Shown: piece after piece, positions 1 to 7,572 of the stretch
Position numbering within the stretch: position 1 is the first letter of the stretch
How the letters are laid out: every line of letters begins with the position of its first letter
Assembly (NCBI GenBank): GCA_016188245.1
Contig: JACPIE010000007.1
Span: 1-52,083 of the forward strand
DNA: 52,083 bases
Source of the DNA: Candidatus Woesearchaeota archaeon
Lineage (GTDB): Archaea > Nanobdellota > Nanobdellia > Woesearchaeales > GW2011-AR4
Direction: 5' to 3'
Notes under the pieces: model-generated
The model's database searches: none
The model's input: only the letters and a program-made list of their open reading frames with translations
What the model was told of the DNA's origin: nothing
Translations under genes and position numbers: made by a program

Positions 1-23
1 AGCTAACGCTAAAACGGTAAGAG

Positions 24-63
24 TTTGAGCGTGCCAAAATTTCGCTGCACGCTCAAATTTTTT
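24..63 (+). terminator. Terminator-like hairpin with T tract
   Basis: An 11-bp perfect inverted repeat (TTTGAGCGTGC at 24-34, GCACGCTCAAA at 47-57) with a 12-nt loop is followed by six T residues at 58-63. The shape is that of a 3' end for a gene entering from the left, outside the window. No gene can be called in bases 1-23. Confidence 0.5.
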
Positions 64-91
64 ATTCACATGATTAAAGAACTAACGGAGG

Positions 92-128
92 AAAGGATAA
101 GAACGGGCTGAAGCCCGAGGTATCCTTT
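92..128. repeat. Relic IS200/IS605-type end hairpin
   Basis: A two-part hairpin is present: AAAGGATA (92-99) pairs with TATCCTTT (121-128), and inside it CGGGC-TGAA-GCCCG (104-117). The core GGGCTRAAGCCCRAGGTATC recurs at 51960-51979 in the same orientation, directly after an IS200-type transposase stop codon. By that comparison this copy is read as an orphaned element end whose transposase is gone. The relation is inference. Confidence 0.4.
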
Positions 129-135
129 GTATGTA

Positions 136-1845
136 ATGAAAATAGATAAAAATCTTAATAGGTCGCTTAAATTCAACTTTACTTTAAAAAATAAATATTT
201 AAATACTAGCGAATATTCCACTCAAAATATGAGATATTTTGAAGATTCGTTGCTTAAATCTAATGAATTGGTACTAGGCAATAATATACTAAATCTATAT
301 TCAGCGCTGACAAAAAAGACAGATTTTGAAAATATCAGACCTTTAAACTCAATAGTATATGTCACAGGCAAAGTTGTTGATGAAATAAATCCATTAGTCT
401 CTAAAGAAATAATAAAAAAGTTGGAAGATTATATGCAACAGCCAATATTAAAAAGTACCATTAAATGTTGGAACAAAAATAATTTGTTGCCATTGGTATT
501 GCTAAGAGTAATTTCTTTAGAAGATAAAGATTCTAACTTAAAACTTAGCGAGTATTTATCAAAAGTCGATAAATTCACAAATTATAGAAAATCTTCAGAA
601 TTAATTTTGCCAAAATTTTTTGATGAATTATTATCGAAAGATTTAATTTACTTTTATGGATATTTATTAGGAGATGGTTGCATTTCAAAAGATGTAATTA
701 TAAAATTATGTGATGGCCATCCAAACAAAGAATTAGTATTTTATTCTGAAAAATATTTGGCTAGTATTCAAAAGTTTCTCAAGAATAAATTTAATGTTTA
801 TTCCAAATTAACCAGAATTGATAATAAATATGAGTTAGTTCTTGTATCGAAGCCGTTATGCAGGTTTTTTAAGTTCTTTTATGAGTTCAAAAAGGATAAA
901 GCATTGTTTATTGCTAAACCAAATTTAATCAAAGACGATTGCCAAAAAAGCTGCATTTTCTATAGGGGATTATTTGATGCGGATGCAGGGTTAAAAGTCA
1001 AAGACAAGTATTTGACTTTTAAATGTAAAGACACCAAATTCTTGAGGATGTGTATCTCCGACTTCAAAAATTACGGAATAAATGTAAGTAATATTTGTTA
1101 TGACAATAATGGCACTTCGTACTTCAAGATTTATTCCCATAATTTATTAGATTTTGCTAAGAGTGTTGGATTTAATCATCTTCGTAAGCAAAAAGATTTG
1201 ATATTCCACTTGAAAAATGGAAATTCAATCAAAAAATTGGAGTCGGTTAATAAAGAGAATTTATTTAATAATTATTATGATTTAAGGAAAATTAATAATC
1301 TTAGAGTTTTTGGGGTAGATAACATATTCAAAGAGTATAGACAAGACATAGGAAGTCAACAAGAAGTTGCTAATACATTAAAAACTTATAGAGGAAATAT
1401 TAAAAGATGGGAAAATGGAACTGACTCCATTCCTTTTGAATATTATCTAAAATTAACAAAGTTAAAAGATTTATATTTAGTCAAAGTTTTAGATGATTTA
1501 AACAAAAAAGAAATAAAATTTGGTCAAGGAAAAATAAAGCAATTCATAAAATTGCCTTTGATATACAATGAAAAATACAATAAAATTTTTCAGTATTTAA
1601 TTCCAAAAGGAAATAAAGTTTTCATAAAGTCTTACGGAATCGATAATAGAAACTTGGATAAAAATAAATTATTTGGAGAGATAAAAAGACTATTCAATGT
1701 AAAAATAGTGAAAGATTCTGGTTCCAATATAATTTGCAGTAATATTTTATCATCTTTCTTAAGCACTTTTTATATTTATAAGAATTCTTGGGATGGTCTA
1801 AATGATAAAGAGATTGAAGTTCTAAAAGGTAAGTGGAAACTTTAA
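136..1845 (+). CDS. LAGLIDADG homing endonuclease with internal HTH
   Basis: Likely site-specific DNA endonuclease. Two LAGLIDADG motifs are visible: YGYLLGDGC near residue 174 and RGLFDADAG near residue 278, about 105 residues apart as in single-chain enzymes. A helix-turn-helix-like stretch (QQEVANTLKTYRGNIKRWE) follows near residues 410-430. The 569-aa length is large for the family, and the first 160 residues match nothing I recognise. The ATG at 136 is chosen over an in-frame TTG at 127 because the TTG lies inside the relic hairpin. The gene is very AT-rich compared with its neighbours, which fits a mobile gene. No host intron or intein can be seen around it, so it is probably free-standing. 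Its 3' end overlaps the convergent gene by 24 bp. Confidence 0.8.
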   Translation: MKIDKNLNRSLKFNFTLKNKYLNTSEYSTQNMRYFEDSLLKSNELVLGNNILNLYSALTKKTDFENIRPLNSIVYVTGKVVDEINPLVSKEIIKKLEDYMQQPILKSTIKCWNKNNLLPLVLLRVISLEDKDSNLKLSEYLSKVDKFTNYRKSSELILPKFFDELLSKDLIYFYGYLLGDGCISKDVIIKLCDGHPNKELVFYSEKYLASIQKFLKNKFNVYSKLTRIDNKYELVLVSKPLCRFFKFFYEFKKDKALFIAKPNLIKDDCQKSCIFYRGLFDADAGLKVKDKYLTFKCKDTKFLRMCISDFKNYGINVSNICYDNNGTSYFKIYSHNLLDFAKSVGFNHLRKQKDLIFHLKNGNSIKKLESVNKENLFNNYYDLRKINNLRVFGVDNIFKEYRQDIGSQQEVANTLKTYRGNIKRWENGTDSIPFEYYLKLTKLKDLYLVKVLDDLNKKEIKFGQGKIKQFIKLPLIYNEKYNKIFQYLIPKGNKVFIKSYGIDNRNLDKNKLFGEIKRLFNVKIVKDSGSNIICSNILSSFLSTFYIYKNSWDGLNDKEIEVLKGKWKL

Positions 1846-2085
1846 TACTCCTTCAATTTCATTGACTCTAGATTCTAAATTTTTTGCCTGATTAATCCAC
1901 TCTGTTTGTGCTTTAATATCTTCTGGCAAGACTCCAACAGCACTGGCATAAATAGACTTCATAAATAATTCATTGATGCCTAGGGCAGACATTCCACAAT
2001 CTTGTAGCAAGATAATCAATCCGTTGTTAGGACGATATTCACCTATGTTCGAATATGGTTTGACTCGAAGGCACTCTTTTTCCAT
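1822..2085 (-). CDS. 3' part of a frameshifted orphan gene
   Basis: This 87-codon frame begins at an internal ATG, but the same frame is open further upstream to a TAA near 2170. Across a run of six A residues (2160-2165) it joins the end of the preceding gene. Removing one base gives a continuous protein of about 330 residues reading ...KRDFWDQLDNPDLIIPSGG.... I therefore read it as the C-terminal quarter of the gene starting at 2815, not an independent gene. No domain recognised. Confidence 0.5.
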   Translation of the reverse strand: MEKECLRVKPYSNIGEYRPNNGLIILLQDCGMSALGINELFMKSIYASAVGVLPEDIKAQTEWINQAKNLESRVNEIEGVLKFPLTF

Positions 2086-2146
2086 TTCATAAAAAATATC
2101 TTTTAACGGTTTTTTGCCCCCAGAAGGTATTATTAGATCAGGATTA

Positions 2147-2815
2147 TCAAGTTGATCCCAAAAAATCTCTTTTTAGGGTTGAATTTTTCTGAGCATCCAA
2201 TTTACTCCTTAGAACAGCATAAACAGGCATATTGTCCAAAAAACTTGGCTTGGCAGAAGCTTCTAGGAACTCATCATAGGATCCAAATATATGAATAGGA
2301 ACTTCTTGTAAACTTTTCCCATTCCATTGATACACGCGCTTTTCACCAAGCAATAAGTCCTTGTCTTGTTTAAGTATTTCAAGAGGCCCAAATGCTTCTT
2401 CGTCACCCCCGCCCCCATTAATACAATCCCTGATTAGGTTAGGCCTTGGAAGGGATATGCCACCGTTTTGAACATCAATAACATAATCGCCACTGGGAAT
2501 TCCATACCTTCCATGTGGCACACTTACGATAAGCCTTTCACCCAATCCTAATCCATGTAATATATCGAACCACTTAGGCCCTTTGCGTGCACTGCCACTT
2601 ACAAGCAAGTATGTAGGAGCATGAATCATTCCTGCGCCTTGAAGAGCTTGAATAGAATCTGCTATACTTGTACCATCTCCGTGCTCCATATCGAATCGAA
2701 ATTCTTGCCCTAGTAATTCATATGGGGCAGCTCTAAAGCCACCCTGTGTTTTAACTCCCCATCCTTGAAGTGAAACTGAAAATTCTAATGTTTGTTTGTG
2801 TGGCATTTTAATCAC
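2147..2815 (-). CDS. Orphan protein, last gene of the receiver operon (frameshifted)
   Basis: Unrecognised 222-aa protein, soluble by sequence, with glycine-rich turns (INGGGGDEEA) and no signal peptide or membrane segment. It starts directly after the stop of the upstream gene, either at GTG 2815 or at ATG 2806. Its frame ends just after an A6 run on the + strand (2160-2165). The neighbouring frame carries on for about 110 more codons to 1822, so the gene is either broken, misread in the homopolymer, or read by frameshifting. Context is an operon with a receiver-like and a phosphohistidine-phosphatase-like protein. I cannot assign a function. Confidence 0.6.
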   Translation of the reverse strand: MIKMPHKQTLEFSVSLQGWGVKTQGGFRAAPYELLGQEFRFDMEHGDGTSIADSIQALQGAGMIHAPTYLLVSGSARKGPKWFDILHGLGLGERLIVSVPHGRYGIPSGDYVIDVQNGGISLPRPNLIRDCINGGGGDEEAFGPLEILKQDKDLLLGEKRVYQWNGKSLQEVPIHIFGSYDEFLEASAKPSFLDNMPVYAVLRSKLDAQKNSTLKRDFLGST

Positions 2816-3199
2816 TTAAATTTTATTTTGCTCAGGTTTTATTTCTGGAACAAGTTCATACAAATTTTTTATTGTTTTTTCAAGAGTTTCAGCGATTTTT
2901 GTAAAATCTCTGATTGCAATCCTTGGTCCATTTTCATGCTGATACGCTGGACAGTTCGGACTCGCAGTAGCGAGAATATGAGCTAGTACATTGAATAACC
3001 TAAAATTACTATCTTCAAGATTTTTACGTTCTTCTGGCGAAAGCTCCATTTTAGCAACTAATGTTTTAAGTTCTTTTCGCTTATCGTCCAAATATTTTAT
3101 TCTGGTATAGTGCCCTATTGCATCATTAACAAACGCTAATTGTTCTTCTAAACTTAAGGCATAAATTCTTAGTCTTTGATACAAATCTTGATTTTCCAT
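2816..3199 (-). CDS. Helical orphan protein, receiver operon
   Basis: A 127-aa, almost entirely helical protein, acidic and basic residues alternating in a coiled-coil-like manner (residues 30-65 and 95-120). His74 lies in an amphipathic helix (FNVLAHILATASP, around residues 69-81) that faintly recalls the H-box of a dimerisation/histidine-phosphotransfer helix. That resemblance is weak and is my inference. The gene sits 4 bp downstream of the Ocnus-like gene and directly abuts the next one, so all four are probably one transcript. No family recognised and no ATPase domain is present. Confidence 0.6.
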   Translation of the reverse strand: MENQDLYQRLRIYALSLEEQLAFVNDAIGHYTRIKYLDDKRKELKTLVAKMELSPEERKNLEDSNFRLFNVLAHILATASPNCPAYQHENGPRIAIRDFTKIAETLEKTIKNLYELVPEIKPEQNKI

Positions 3200-3203
3200 T
3201 TGT

Positions 3204-3614
3204 CTAAATAACTAATATGTTCTTAGAGTCATTTTCCTCTCCATATTTCAAGTCAAATTCAGGACATAACCTTACAATGTCATCCAAATGCTTTTTGTCT
3301 ATCCCTAAATCATAAGCAGCGCTTGATCCCTCAAATTCGATATGCCTCTTATTGGTTTGATCCACATGATACCAACCCATACCAGCCACACTGTATCGTT
3401 CCCCATTAGGATCTGGAAAACCCCTATCAATGTCCCTAGTAGTTTTATAAGGTAATTTTAGTTCCTCCAAGAAATCTTTTAAGATAGATCCATGGAAACA
3501 GTTTGAGCTATGATCTGGTCTAAATCTAAGATAGGGTTTATCATCTACATGTACTTGAACAACTTTGCCATACCCTCCATTTGGCCAATTTGCAATTGGA
3601 ATTTCTTTTGTCAT
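3204..3614 (-). CDS. Janus/Ocnus (PHPT1-like) family protein
   Basis: At 136 aa this matches the size of 14-kDa phosphohistidine phosphatases. The pattern around residues 75-105 (G-x-G..H....K.HIEFEGSSAAYDLG) parallels the PHPT1 stretch with its K-K-I-H...G-x-S-x-A-Y signature. His41 (NCFHGSILKDFLEEL) lines up with the catalytic His53 of human PHPT1 (YHADIYDKV). Those enzymes remove phosphate from protein phosphohistidine. The start overlaps the end of the receiver-like gene by 4 bp (ATGA), implying translational coupling. The alignment is by eye, so the family call is probable rather than certain, and the activity is inferred. Confidence 0.55.
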   Translation of the reverse strand: MTKEIPIANWPNGGYGKVVQVHVDDKPYLRFRPDHSSNCFHGSILKDFLEELKLPYKTTRDIDRGFPDPNGERYSVAGMGWYHVDQTNKRHIEFEGSSAAYDLGIDKKHLDDIVRLCPEFDLKYGEENDSKNILVI

Positions 3615-3988
3615 TTTATACTCTTTAGGAACTCTTTTAATTTATAAGGAGTAAAATCATTTTTGTTCATTGCCGGTATTCCCTCTCGCTGTGCATTTTC
3701 CACTGCTTGCTTATTCGCCGATAGTCCCAAGAATTTTGCCTGTTGAGAATCTAATTGTGCCCTAATTGAATTATATACCATTCTGGCCGAAGTAATATCA
3801 GGAGAGTTCATCTTACCAAGATTTAGGTCCATTAAATATCGTGTATAGTGTCCTTGTCCAATTCTCTCTAACATTCCATCGACAGAAGCAACTTCATCTG
3901 CCTCATAACCATATGCAAAACAGAGACCTCCGTAACTCATCAAAGTTGCTTTGTCATGGAATCCCAACAAAATTGTTATATCGGCCAT
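3611..3988 (-). CDS. Response-regulator receiver-like protein
   Basis: A 125-aa single-domain protein with the receiver (CheY-like) layout. Asp54 ends a hydrophobic strand (RYLMDLNLG) at the phospho-acceptor position. Ser in FLGLSAN and Lys in AMNKNDF occupy the places of the conserved Ser/Thr and Lys. The usual acidic pair after strand 1 is reduced to GFHDK, so metal binding may be altered. It is the first gene of a leftward operon, ahead of the PHPT1-like gene. No histidine kinase is visible nearby. A stand-alone receiver paired with a phosphohistidine phosphatase suggests a signalling role, by inference. Confidence 0.6.
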   Translation of the reverse strand: MADITILLGFHDKATLMSYGGLCFAYGYEADEVASVDGMLERIGQGHYTRYLMDLNLGKMNSPDITSARMVYNSIRAQLDSQQAKFLGLSANKQAVENAQREGIPAMNKNDFTPYKLKEFLKSIK

Positions 3989-4021
3989 ACTTTAATAGCA
4001 TCTTATTAATTATCTTCATTC

Positions 4022-4098
4022 AGTAGTAACTACCTCTACTATATAGAAATTTGCATGGAGAAAAAGAATAAAATAATAAAAAAAGTTATTATTTTATT
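4022..4098. promoter_or_regulatory. Divergent control region with long palindrome
   Basis: Between the receiver operon (leftward) and the Lrp-type gene (rightward) lies a perfect inverted repeat: AATAAAATAATAA (4067-4079) and TTATTATTTTATT (4086-4098), spacer 6 nt. A second small palindrome, GTAGT-A-ACTAC, is at 4023-4033. Lrp-type regulators commonly bind AT-rich dyads at their own promoters, so this is a candidate operator. AT-richness alone can produce such repeats, which limits confidence. Confidence 0.45.
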
Positions 4099-4130
4099 AA
4101 AAAGTTAACTAAAAACAAATTTTAGTAGTA

Positions 4131-4148
4131 AAATATTTAAATAATTAG
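4131..4148 (+). promoter_or_regulatory. TATA box of Lrp-type gene
   Basis: The AT-rich element ATATTTAAATAATT is centred about 26 nt before the ATG at 4164. That is the spacing expected for a leaderless archaeal transcript, and no Shine-Dalgarno sequence precedes the start. Confidence 0.5.
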
Positions 4149-4163
4149 TTCATTTTGCAATAA

Positions 4164-5165
4164 ATGGTTAAAATTGATAATAAGAGAAGCCCAGAAGAGC
4201 CTATAACTATCGACAAGACAGACAGAAGAATCCTCTACGAGCTTGATTTGAACGGAAGGGCAACTTATTCTGAAATTGGAAAGAAAGTAAGGCTTTCAAA
4301 GCAATCAGTCAAGGAAAGGATATCTAATCTTGAAAAAATTGGAATAATTCGGCAATATTTTGCTTTGATCGATGTCCACAGGATGGGATATACTTTTTAC
4401 AGAATTGATTTAAAGCTTCAAAATGTCACAGGACCAAAGGAAAAATATATAGTAAATTATATTCTAAAGCTGCCAAAAGTTATATCAGTATTAGAGTTGC
4501 ATGGAAATTACGACTTAGCTGTCTTATTCTTAACAAAAGATATTATTGAAACAGACAATAATATAAAAAATATCAAATGGAAGTTTAATAAGTACATAAA
4601 AGATATTAGTTTTTCTGTTATAACTACCCACACCAGATACAAATATGGATTTCTGATTGACAAAAAACAAGAAGACAAGGAAGTTTTCATGGGAAGGGAG
4701 CTAGCAGGCATTAAACTATCTCCTGTTGAAAACAAAGTCCTTACCGCACTTGGCTGGAATGGCCGGATTTCATTAACAACATTAGCCAAACAGCTGGGAA
4801 AATCAATAAGCTCAATAAAAAATGCCATTAAAAACCTAAAGGATAAAAAAATATTGCTAGGATATACCACTTTAATTGCTTCCCAGGCTTTAGGTTATTT
4901 GCATTACAAAGTGTTCATCAATTTTCAAAATCCATCTCAGGAAAAAGAACGCAAGCTTGAATATTATTTTCGCATTAGCCCGAATATAATTTATATGACA
5001 AAATCCCTTGGAAGATCGGACATTGAGTGCGAGATCATCGTTAGGAACATAACAGAATTCAAAAAAATAATTCGGGAAATGCAATATGAATTCTCTAGCC
5101 TTATCAGGGATATTGATTCTTATTTGGTGCTAAATCAGCTTGATACAAGCTACTATCCGGTTTAA
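4164..5165 (+). CDS. Tandem Lrp/AsnC-family transcriptional regulator
   Basis: DNA-binding regulator built from two Lrp/AsnC units in one chain. HTH 1 spans about residues 16-62 (TDRRILYELDLNGRATYSEIG...). A RAM-like alpha/beta region follows (65-160). HTH 2 spans about 187-232 (ENKVLTALGWNGRISLTTLAKQLG...), then a second RAM-like region to the end. Normal Lrp proteins are about 150 aa with one unit. The 333-aa fusion would be a built-in dimer. It is transcribed divergently from the receiver operon across a palindrome, so autoregulation and control of that operon are plausible but inferred. Confidence 0.8.
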   Translation: MVKIDNKRSPEEPITIDKTDRRILYELDLNGRATYSEIGKKVRLSKQSVKERISNLEKIGIIRQYFALIDVHRMGYTFYRIDLKLQNVTGPKEKYIVNYILKLPKVISVLELHGNYDLAVLFLTKDIIETDNNIKNIKWKFNKYIKDISFSVITTHTRYKYGFLIDKKQEDKEVFMGRELAGIKLSPVENKVLTALGWNGRISLTTLAKQLGKSISSIKNAIKNLKDKKILLGYTTLIASQALGYLHYKVFINFQNPSQEKERKLEYYFRISPNIIYMTKSLGRSDIECEIIVRNITEFKKIIREMQYEFSSLIRDIDSYLVLNQLDTSYYPV

Positions 5166-5200
5166 ATTGAAATTTTTTATTGTAAAAATTGAAAAGCTTG

Positions 5201-5704
5201 TTAAATAAATTTTTTGAAGACGAGAATATTCTTTATACCTTTTGGCCTTTTCGCGTCATCGTACTCTGCAATTTTTATGAAGCCGGCAGATTTTTGAATT
5301 TTTAAAGAAGCCCTATTATTTGATGCTATATCGCCATAAGCACCTTTAAATCCTTGTTTGGTTGCAATTTTCTTGCTATAATCAACTAGCTTCTTGCCAA
5401 TACTCTTTCTCTGATAATCTGGGTCAATCCCTATACCTAAACTAAAAGCATGGTCTTTTTTGCTTATTTTTATTGGACACTTCAGAAATTTTTCTGCTGG
5501 TCCAAAGATTGAATATCCAATAACCTTTTTTCTACTACAGCAAACTAGAATTGTTCTATCTTTTAGCTCTGATATCAATTGTTTTTTTATTTTATCTTTT
5601 TGTTGATTTGGGAAACGGAAATCTAAGTAACCGACTCTTTGCATTACTTTTAATATCCCATCTATGTCGGCTTGTGAAGCTCTTTTGAATGATAGTTTTT
5701 GCAT
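5201..5704 (-). CDS. GNAT-family N-acetyltransferase
   Basis: Acetyl-CoA-dependent acyltransferase of the GNAT fold, 167 aa. The cofactor-binding motif A is clear: LGIGIDPDYQRKSIGKKLVDY, with Q-R-K-S-I-G-K at the pyrophosphate loop. It is followed by motif B (NNRASLKIQKSAGFIKIAEY), where N, A and GF are family hallmarks. The substrate cannot be told from sequence. It converges with the Lrp-type gene, whose stop is 36 bp away, and shares no operon with it. Confidence 0.8.
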   Translation of the reverse strand: MQKLSFKRASQADIDGILKVMQRVGYLDFRFPNQQKDKIKKQLISELKDRTILVCCSRKKVIGYSIFGPAEKFLKCPIKISKKDHAFSLGIGIDPDYQRKSIGKKLVDYSKKIATKQGFKGAYGDIASNNRASLKIQKSAGFIKIAEYDDAKRPKGIKNILVFKKFI

Positions 5705-5739
5705 TTTTATAGATAAAATAATTACATAAATATTTCTTT

Positions 5740-6306
5740 TTAAGCCCTTCCCCTGCTCTCTCCAAGAACAACTCCCTGCGCAATCAGATGAGCTAATCTC
5801 AATGGCTCTGGAATTAAACTTCTTGTGCAGACAACTTTCAGGATTTTTTTAATACCTTCCAAATCAATTCCTGCAAACTGGACAAAGATATCTTCTATTT
5901 GAATAATTTTTCCAGCTTTTTCAATCAGCCTTATTTTATTTTTTCTATTGATTTTAACCAATATTTTTTTTATTTTTTGTATATCCGGCATTCTTCTTAT
6001 CATCACAACAACCGGCAGTTTTGTTTCCTTGTTTAATTCCTTTATGTCAATAACATTAAATCCGGCAACTGCAATTCCGTTCAGAAAAATGCACTGGAGC
6101 TGGGGCTTGAACTTGCATTTGTTGATCATTTCAATGATTTTTTTTGTTGAGTCGCTTCCATCAACAGAGACTTTTGATGACAAGATTCCGTCAACATAAA
6201 GGCCGCCGCGCATGACAACGCCGACAACAAGCGCTTTAGAATCCTTAAACTTATCAAAAGGAGAATCGTCAATTCCAACAATCCTTATTTCTTGCTTTAC
6301 CATCAT
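5740..6306 (-). CDS. DUF99 / UPF0215 family protein
   Basis: This is the archaeal DUF99 family, structurally related to endonuclease V, with no firmly assigned reaction. Typical family features are the N-terminal IRIVGIDDSPF, the VVGVVMRGGLYVDGILSSKV strand-turn, and the C-terminal PEPLRLAHLIAQGVVLGESRGRA tail. Length (188 aa) is normal. It overlaps the end of the glycosylase gene (ATGATG against TGA), so the two are cotranscribed. Pairing with a DNA glycosylase fits a nucleic-acid repair role, as inference. Confidence 0.75.
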   Translation of the reverse strand: MMVKQEIRIVGIDDSPFDKFKDSKALVVGVVMRGGLYVDGILSSKVSVDGSDSTKKIIEMINKCKFKPQLQCIFLNGIAVAGFNVIDIKELNKETKLPVVVMIRRMPDIQKIKKILVKINRKNKIRLIEKAGKIIQIEDIFVQFAGIDLEGIKKILKVVCTRSLIPEPLRLAHLIAQGVVLGESRGRA

Positions 6307-6860
6307 GTTTCATTGTGCCTGGAGCATCCCGTAATGTGGTCATTGGCCATTCCGACTGCCTGCATGAAGGCATAGCAGATTGTCGGCCCGACAAACCTGA
6401 AGCCGCGCTTTTTTAGATCTTTGCTCATGGCTTCTGACTCTTTTGTTGATGCCGGAACATCATTCAATGACTTGAACCTGTTTTTTATTGGATTGTAACT
6501 GACAAACTGCCAAATATACTTGTCAAATGAGCCGAATTCTTTTTGAATTGCAAGAAATTTTTTGGCGTTTGACACTGCTGACTCAATTTTCAGCCTGTTT
6601 TTTATGATGCCTGCATTTTTAAGCAGCGTGTTAATGCATTTCTTATCGTATTTGGCTATTTTCTTCGGGTCAAAGTTATCAAATGCTTTCCTGTAATTTT
6701 CCCTTCTGCTTAATACGGACTGCCAAGCCAGTCCTGCCTGAGCGCCTTCAAGGATCAAAAATTCAAATAGTTTTATGTCGTCATGCAATGGCACGCCCCA
6801 TTCTTTGTCATGGTATTCTATCATTAGCGTGTTGTTTCCGCACCATGCGCATCTTTCCAT
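6303..6860 (-). CDS. tag: DNA-3-methyladenine glycosylase I
   Basis: Excises 3-methyladenine from alkylated DNA in base-excision repair. The start at 6860 (MERCAWCG) is chosen because the family begins with RCxW; upstream in-frame codons do not match. Zinc ligands of Tag are visible: Cys near the N-terminus, His in EYHDKEWGVP, and His and Cys in DHITGCSRH at the C-terminus. The conserved LEGAQAGLAW and FVGPTICYAFMQAVGMANDH are present. Length (185 aa) is standard. It is the first gene of a pair with the DUF99 gene. Confidence 0.92.
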   Translation of the reverse strand: MERCAWCGNNTLMIEYHDKEWGVPLHDDIKLFEFLILEGAQAGLAWQSVLSRRENYRKAFDNFDPKKIAKYDKKCINTLLKNAGIIKNRLKIESAVSNAKKFLAIQKEFGSFDKYIWQFVSYNPIKNRFKSLNDVPASTKESEAMSKDLKKRGFRFVGPTICYAFMQAVGMANDHITGCSRHNET

Positions 6861-6921
6861 GCTATTCCCTGAATTCAATATCATCAACTCCAATAGCAGT
6901 TATCTATTCTTGAAGATTCCG

Positions 6922-7164
6922 CTATGATTTATTACTTTTTAATTCATTTCTGATGTAGCTCTCGATTTTTCCCGACATATTTATCCCGTTCTTTCTGCAA
7001 TAATTCCTAAATTCATTCAATATATCTTCATCTACTGTAAATGAGATTCTTGTCTTGTAAGTTCTCTTCTTGAATTTTCCTGTCCTGTCAAGCTCTTCAA
7101 ATACAGCTATAACATCCTGGTTTTTTGCGATTACTTCTTTTGCTTTTTCAAGGAACGATTGCAT
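6922..7164 (-). CDS. Ribbon-helix-helix antitoxin-like protein
   Basis: An 80-aa protein. Residues about 38-76 (RISFTVDEDILNEFRNYCRKNG, then NMSGKIESYIRNEL) form a ribbon-helix-helix of the CopG type: one strand then two helices. The N-terminal 35 residues are helical and charged, a usual place for toxin binding. The start lies 17 nt inside the end of the Doc/Fic gene, so both are translated from one message. By context it is the antitoxin and autorepressor. Pairing of Doc with an RHH rather than a Phd antitoxin is less common. Confidence 0.7.
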   Translation of the reverse strand: MQSFLEKAKEVIAKNQDVIAVFEELDRTGKFKKRTYKTRISFTVDEDILNEFRNYCRKNGINMSGKIESYIRNELKSNKS

Positions 7165-7489
7165 TTTTCATCAGCCTCATAATTTTGTTTATGTCATTTG
7201 TGTTTTTCTTTGCGATGCTCCAAACTAGTTTTATCAGCTTATCCTTATCATATTCCAAATTGTTATCTTCGAAATAGGTCATTATTACTATTATTGCGGT
7301 TCTTTTGTTTCCATCTTCAAAGCAATGATCAACTAACAAACTTCTAACTATGTAGCACAATTCATAAAGCCAGCTTTTATTCTGCTTTACAATTGAAAAG
7401 GCAAAATCTAGGCTGTCCTCATTATGGAACTTTCCGTTACTTCCAATTTCCTGATTTATGCTTATTAGGTCTTTTTTGTTTAAGTTCAT
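7148..7489 (-). CDS. Fic/Doc-family toxin
   Basis: The core motif HCFEDGNKRTA (around residues 55-65) is the Fic/Doc signature HxFxxxNxxR. The lysine before the arginine (GNKR) is typical of Doc, which phosphorylates EF-Tu, rather than of AMP-transferring Fic enzymes (GNGR). At 113 aa it is the short Doc size. It is the promoter-proximal gene, with its RHH partner overlapping downstream, which reverses the usual antitoxin-first order. The AT-rich region 7500-7540 is its likely promoter. Activity is inferred from the motif. Confidence 0.8.
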   Translation of the reverse strand: MNLNKKDLISINQEIGSNGKFHNEDSLDFAFSIVKQNKSWLYELCYIVRSLLVDHCFEDGNKRTAIIVIMTYFEDNNLEYDKDKLIKLVWSIAKKNTNDINKIMRLMKNAIVP

Positions 7490-7499
7490 TTTTTAGTTA

Positions 7500-7540
7500 A
7501 TATTTATATATATAAATATATACTTATTATATATAAAACT
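7500..7540. promoter_or_regulatory. Divergent TATA-rich promoter region
   Basis: An alternating AT tract with several TATA-like hexamers lies between the leftward toxin gene and the rightward orphan gene. Elements on both strands are placed 25-40 nt from the starts at 7489 and 7573. The symmetrical TATATATATAAATATATA also gives an RHH repressor a possible site. Confidence 0.4.
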
Positions 7541-7572
7541 TTCGGTTCTAAAAAAGCAAAAATTTAATAAGT

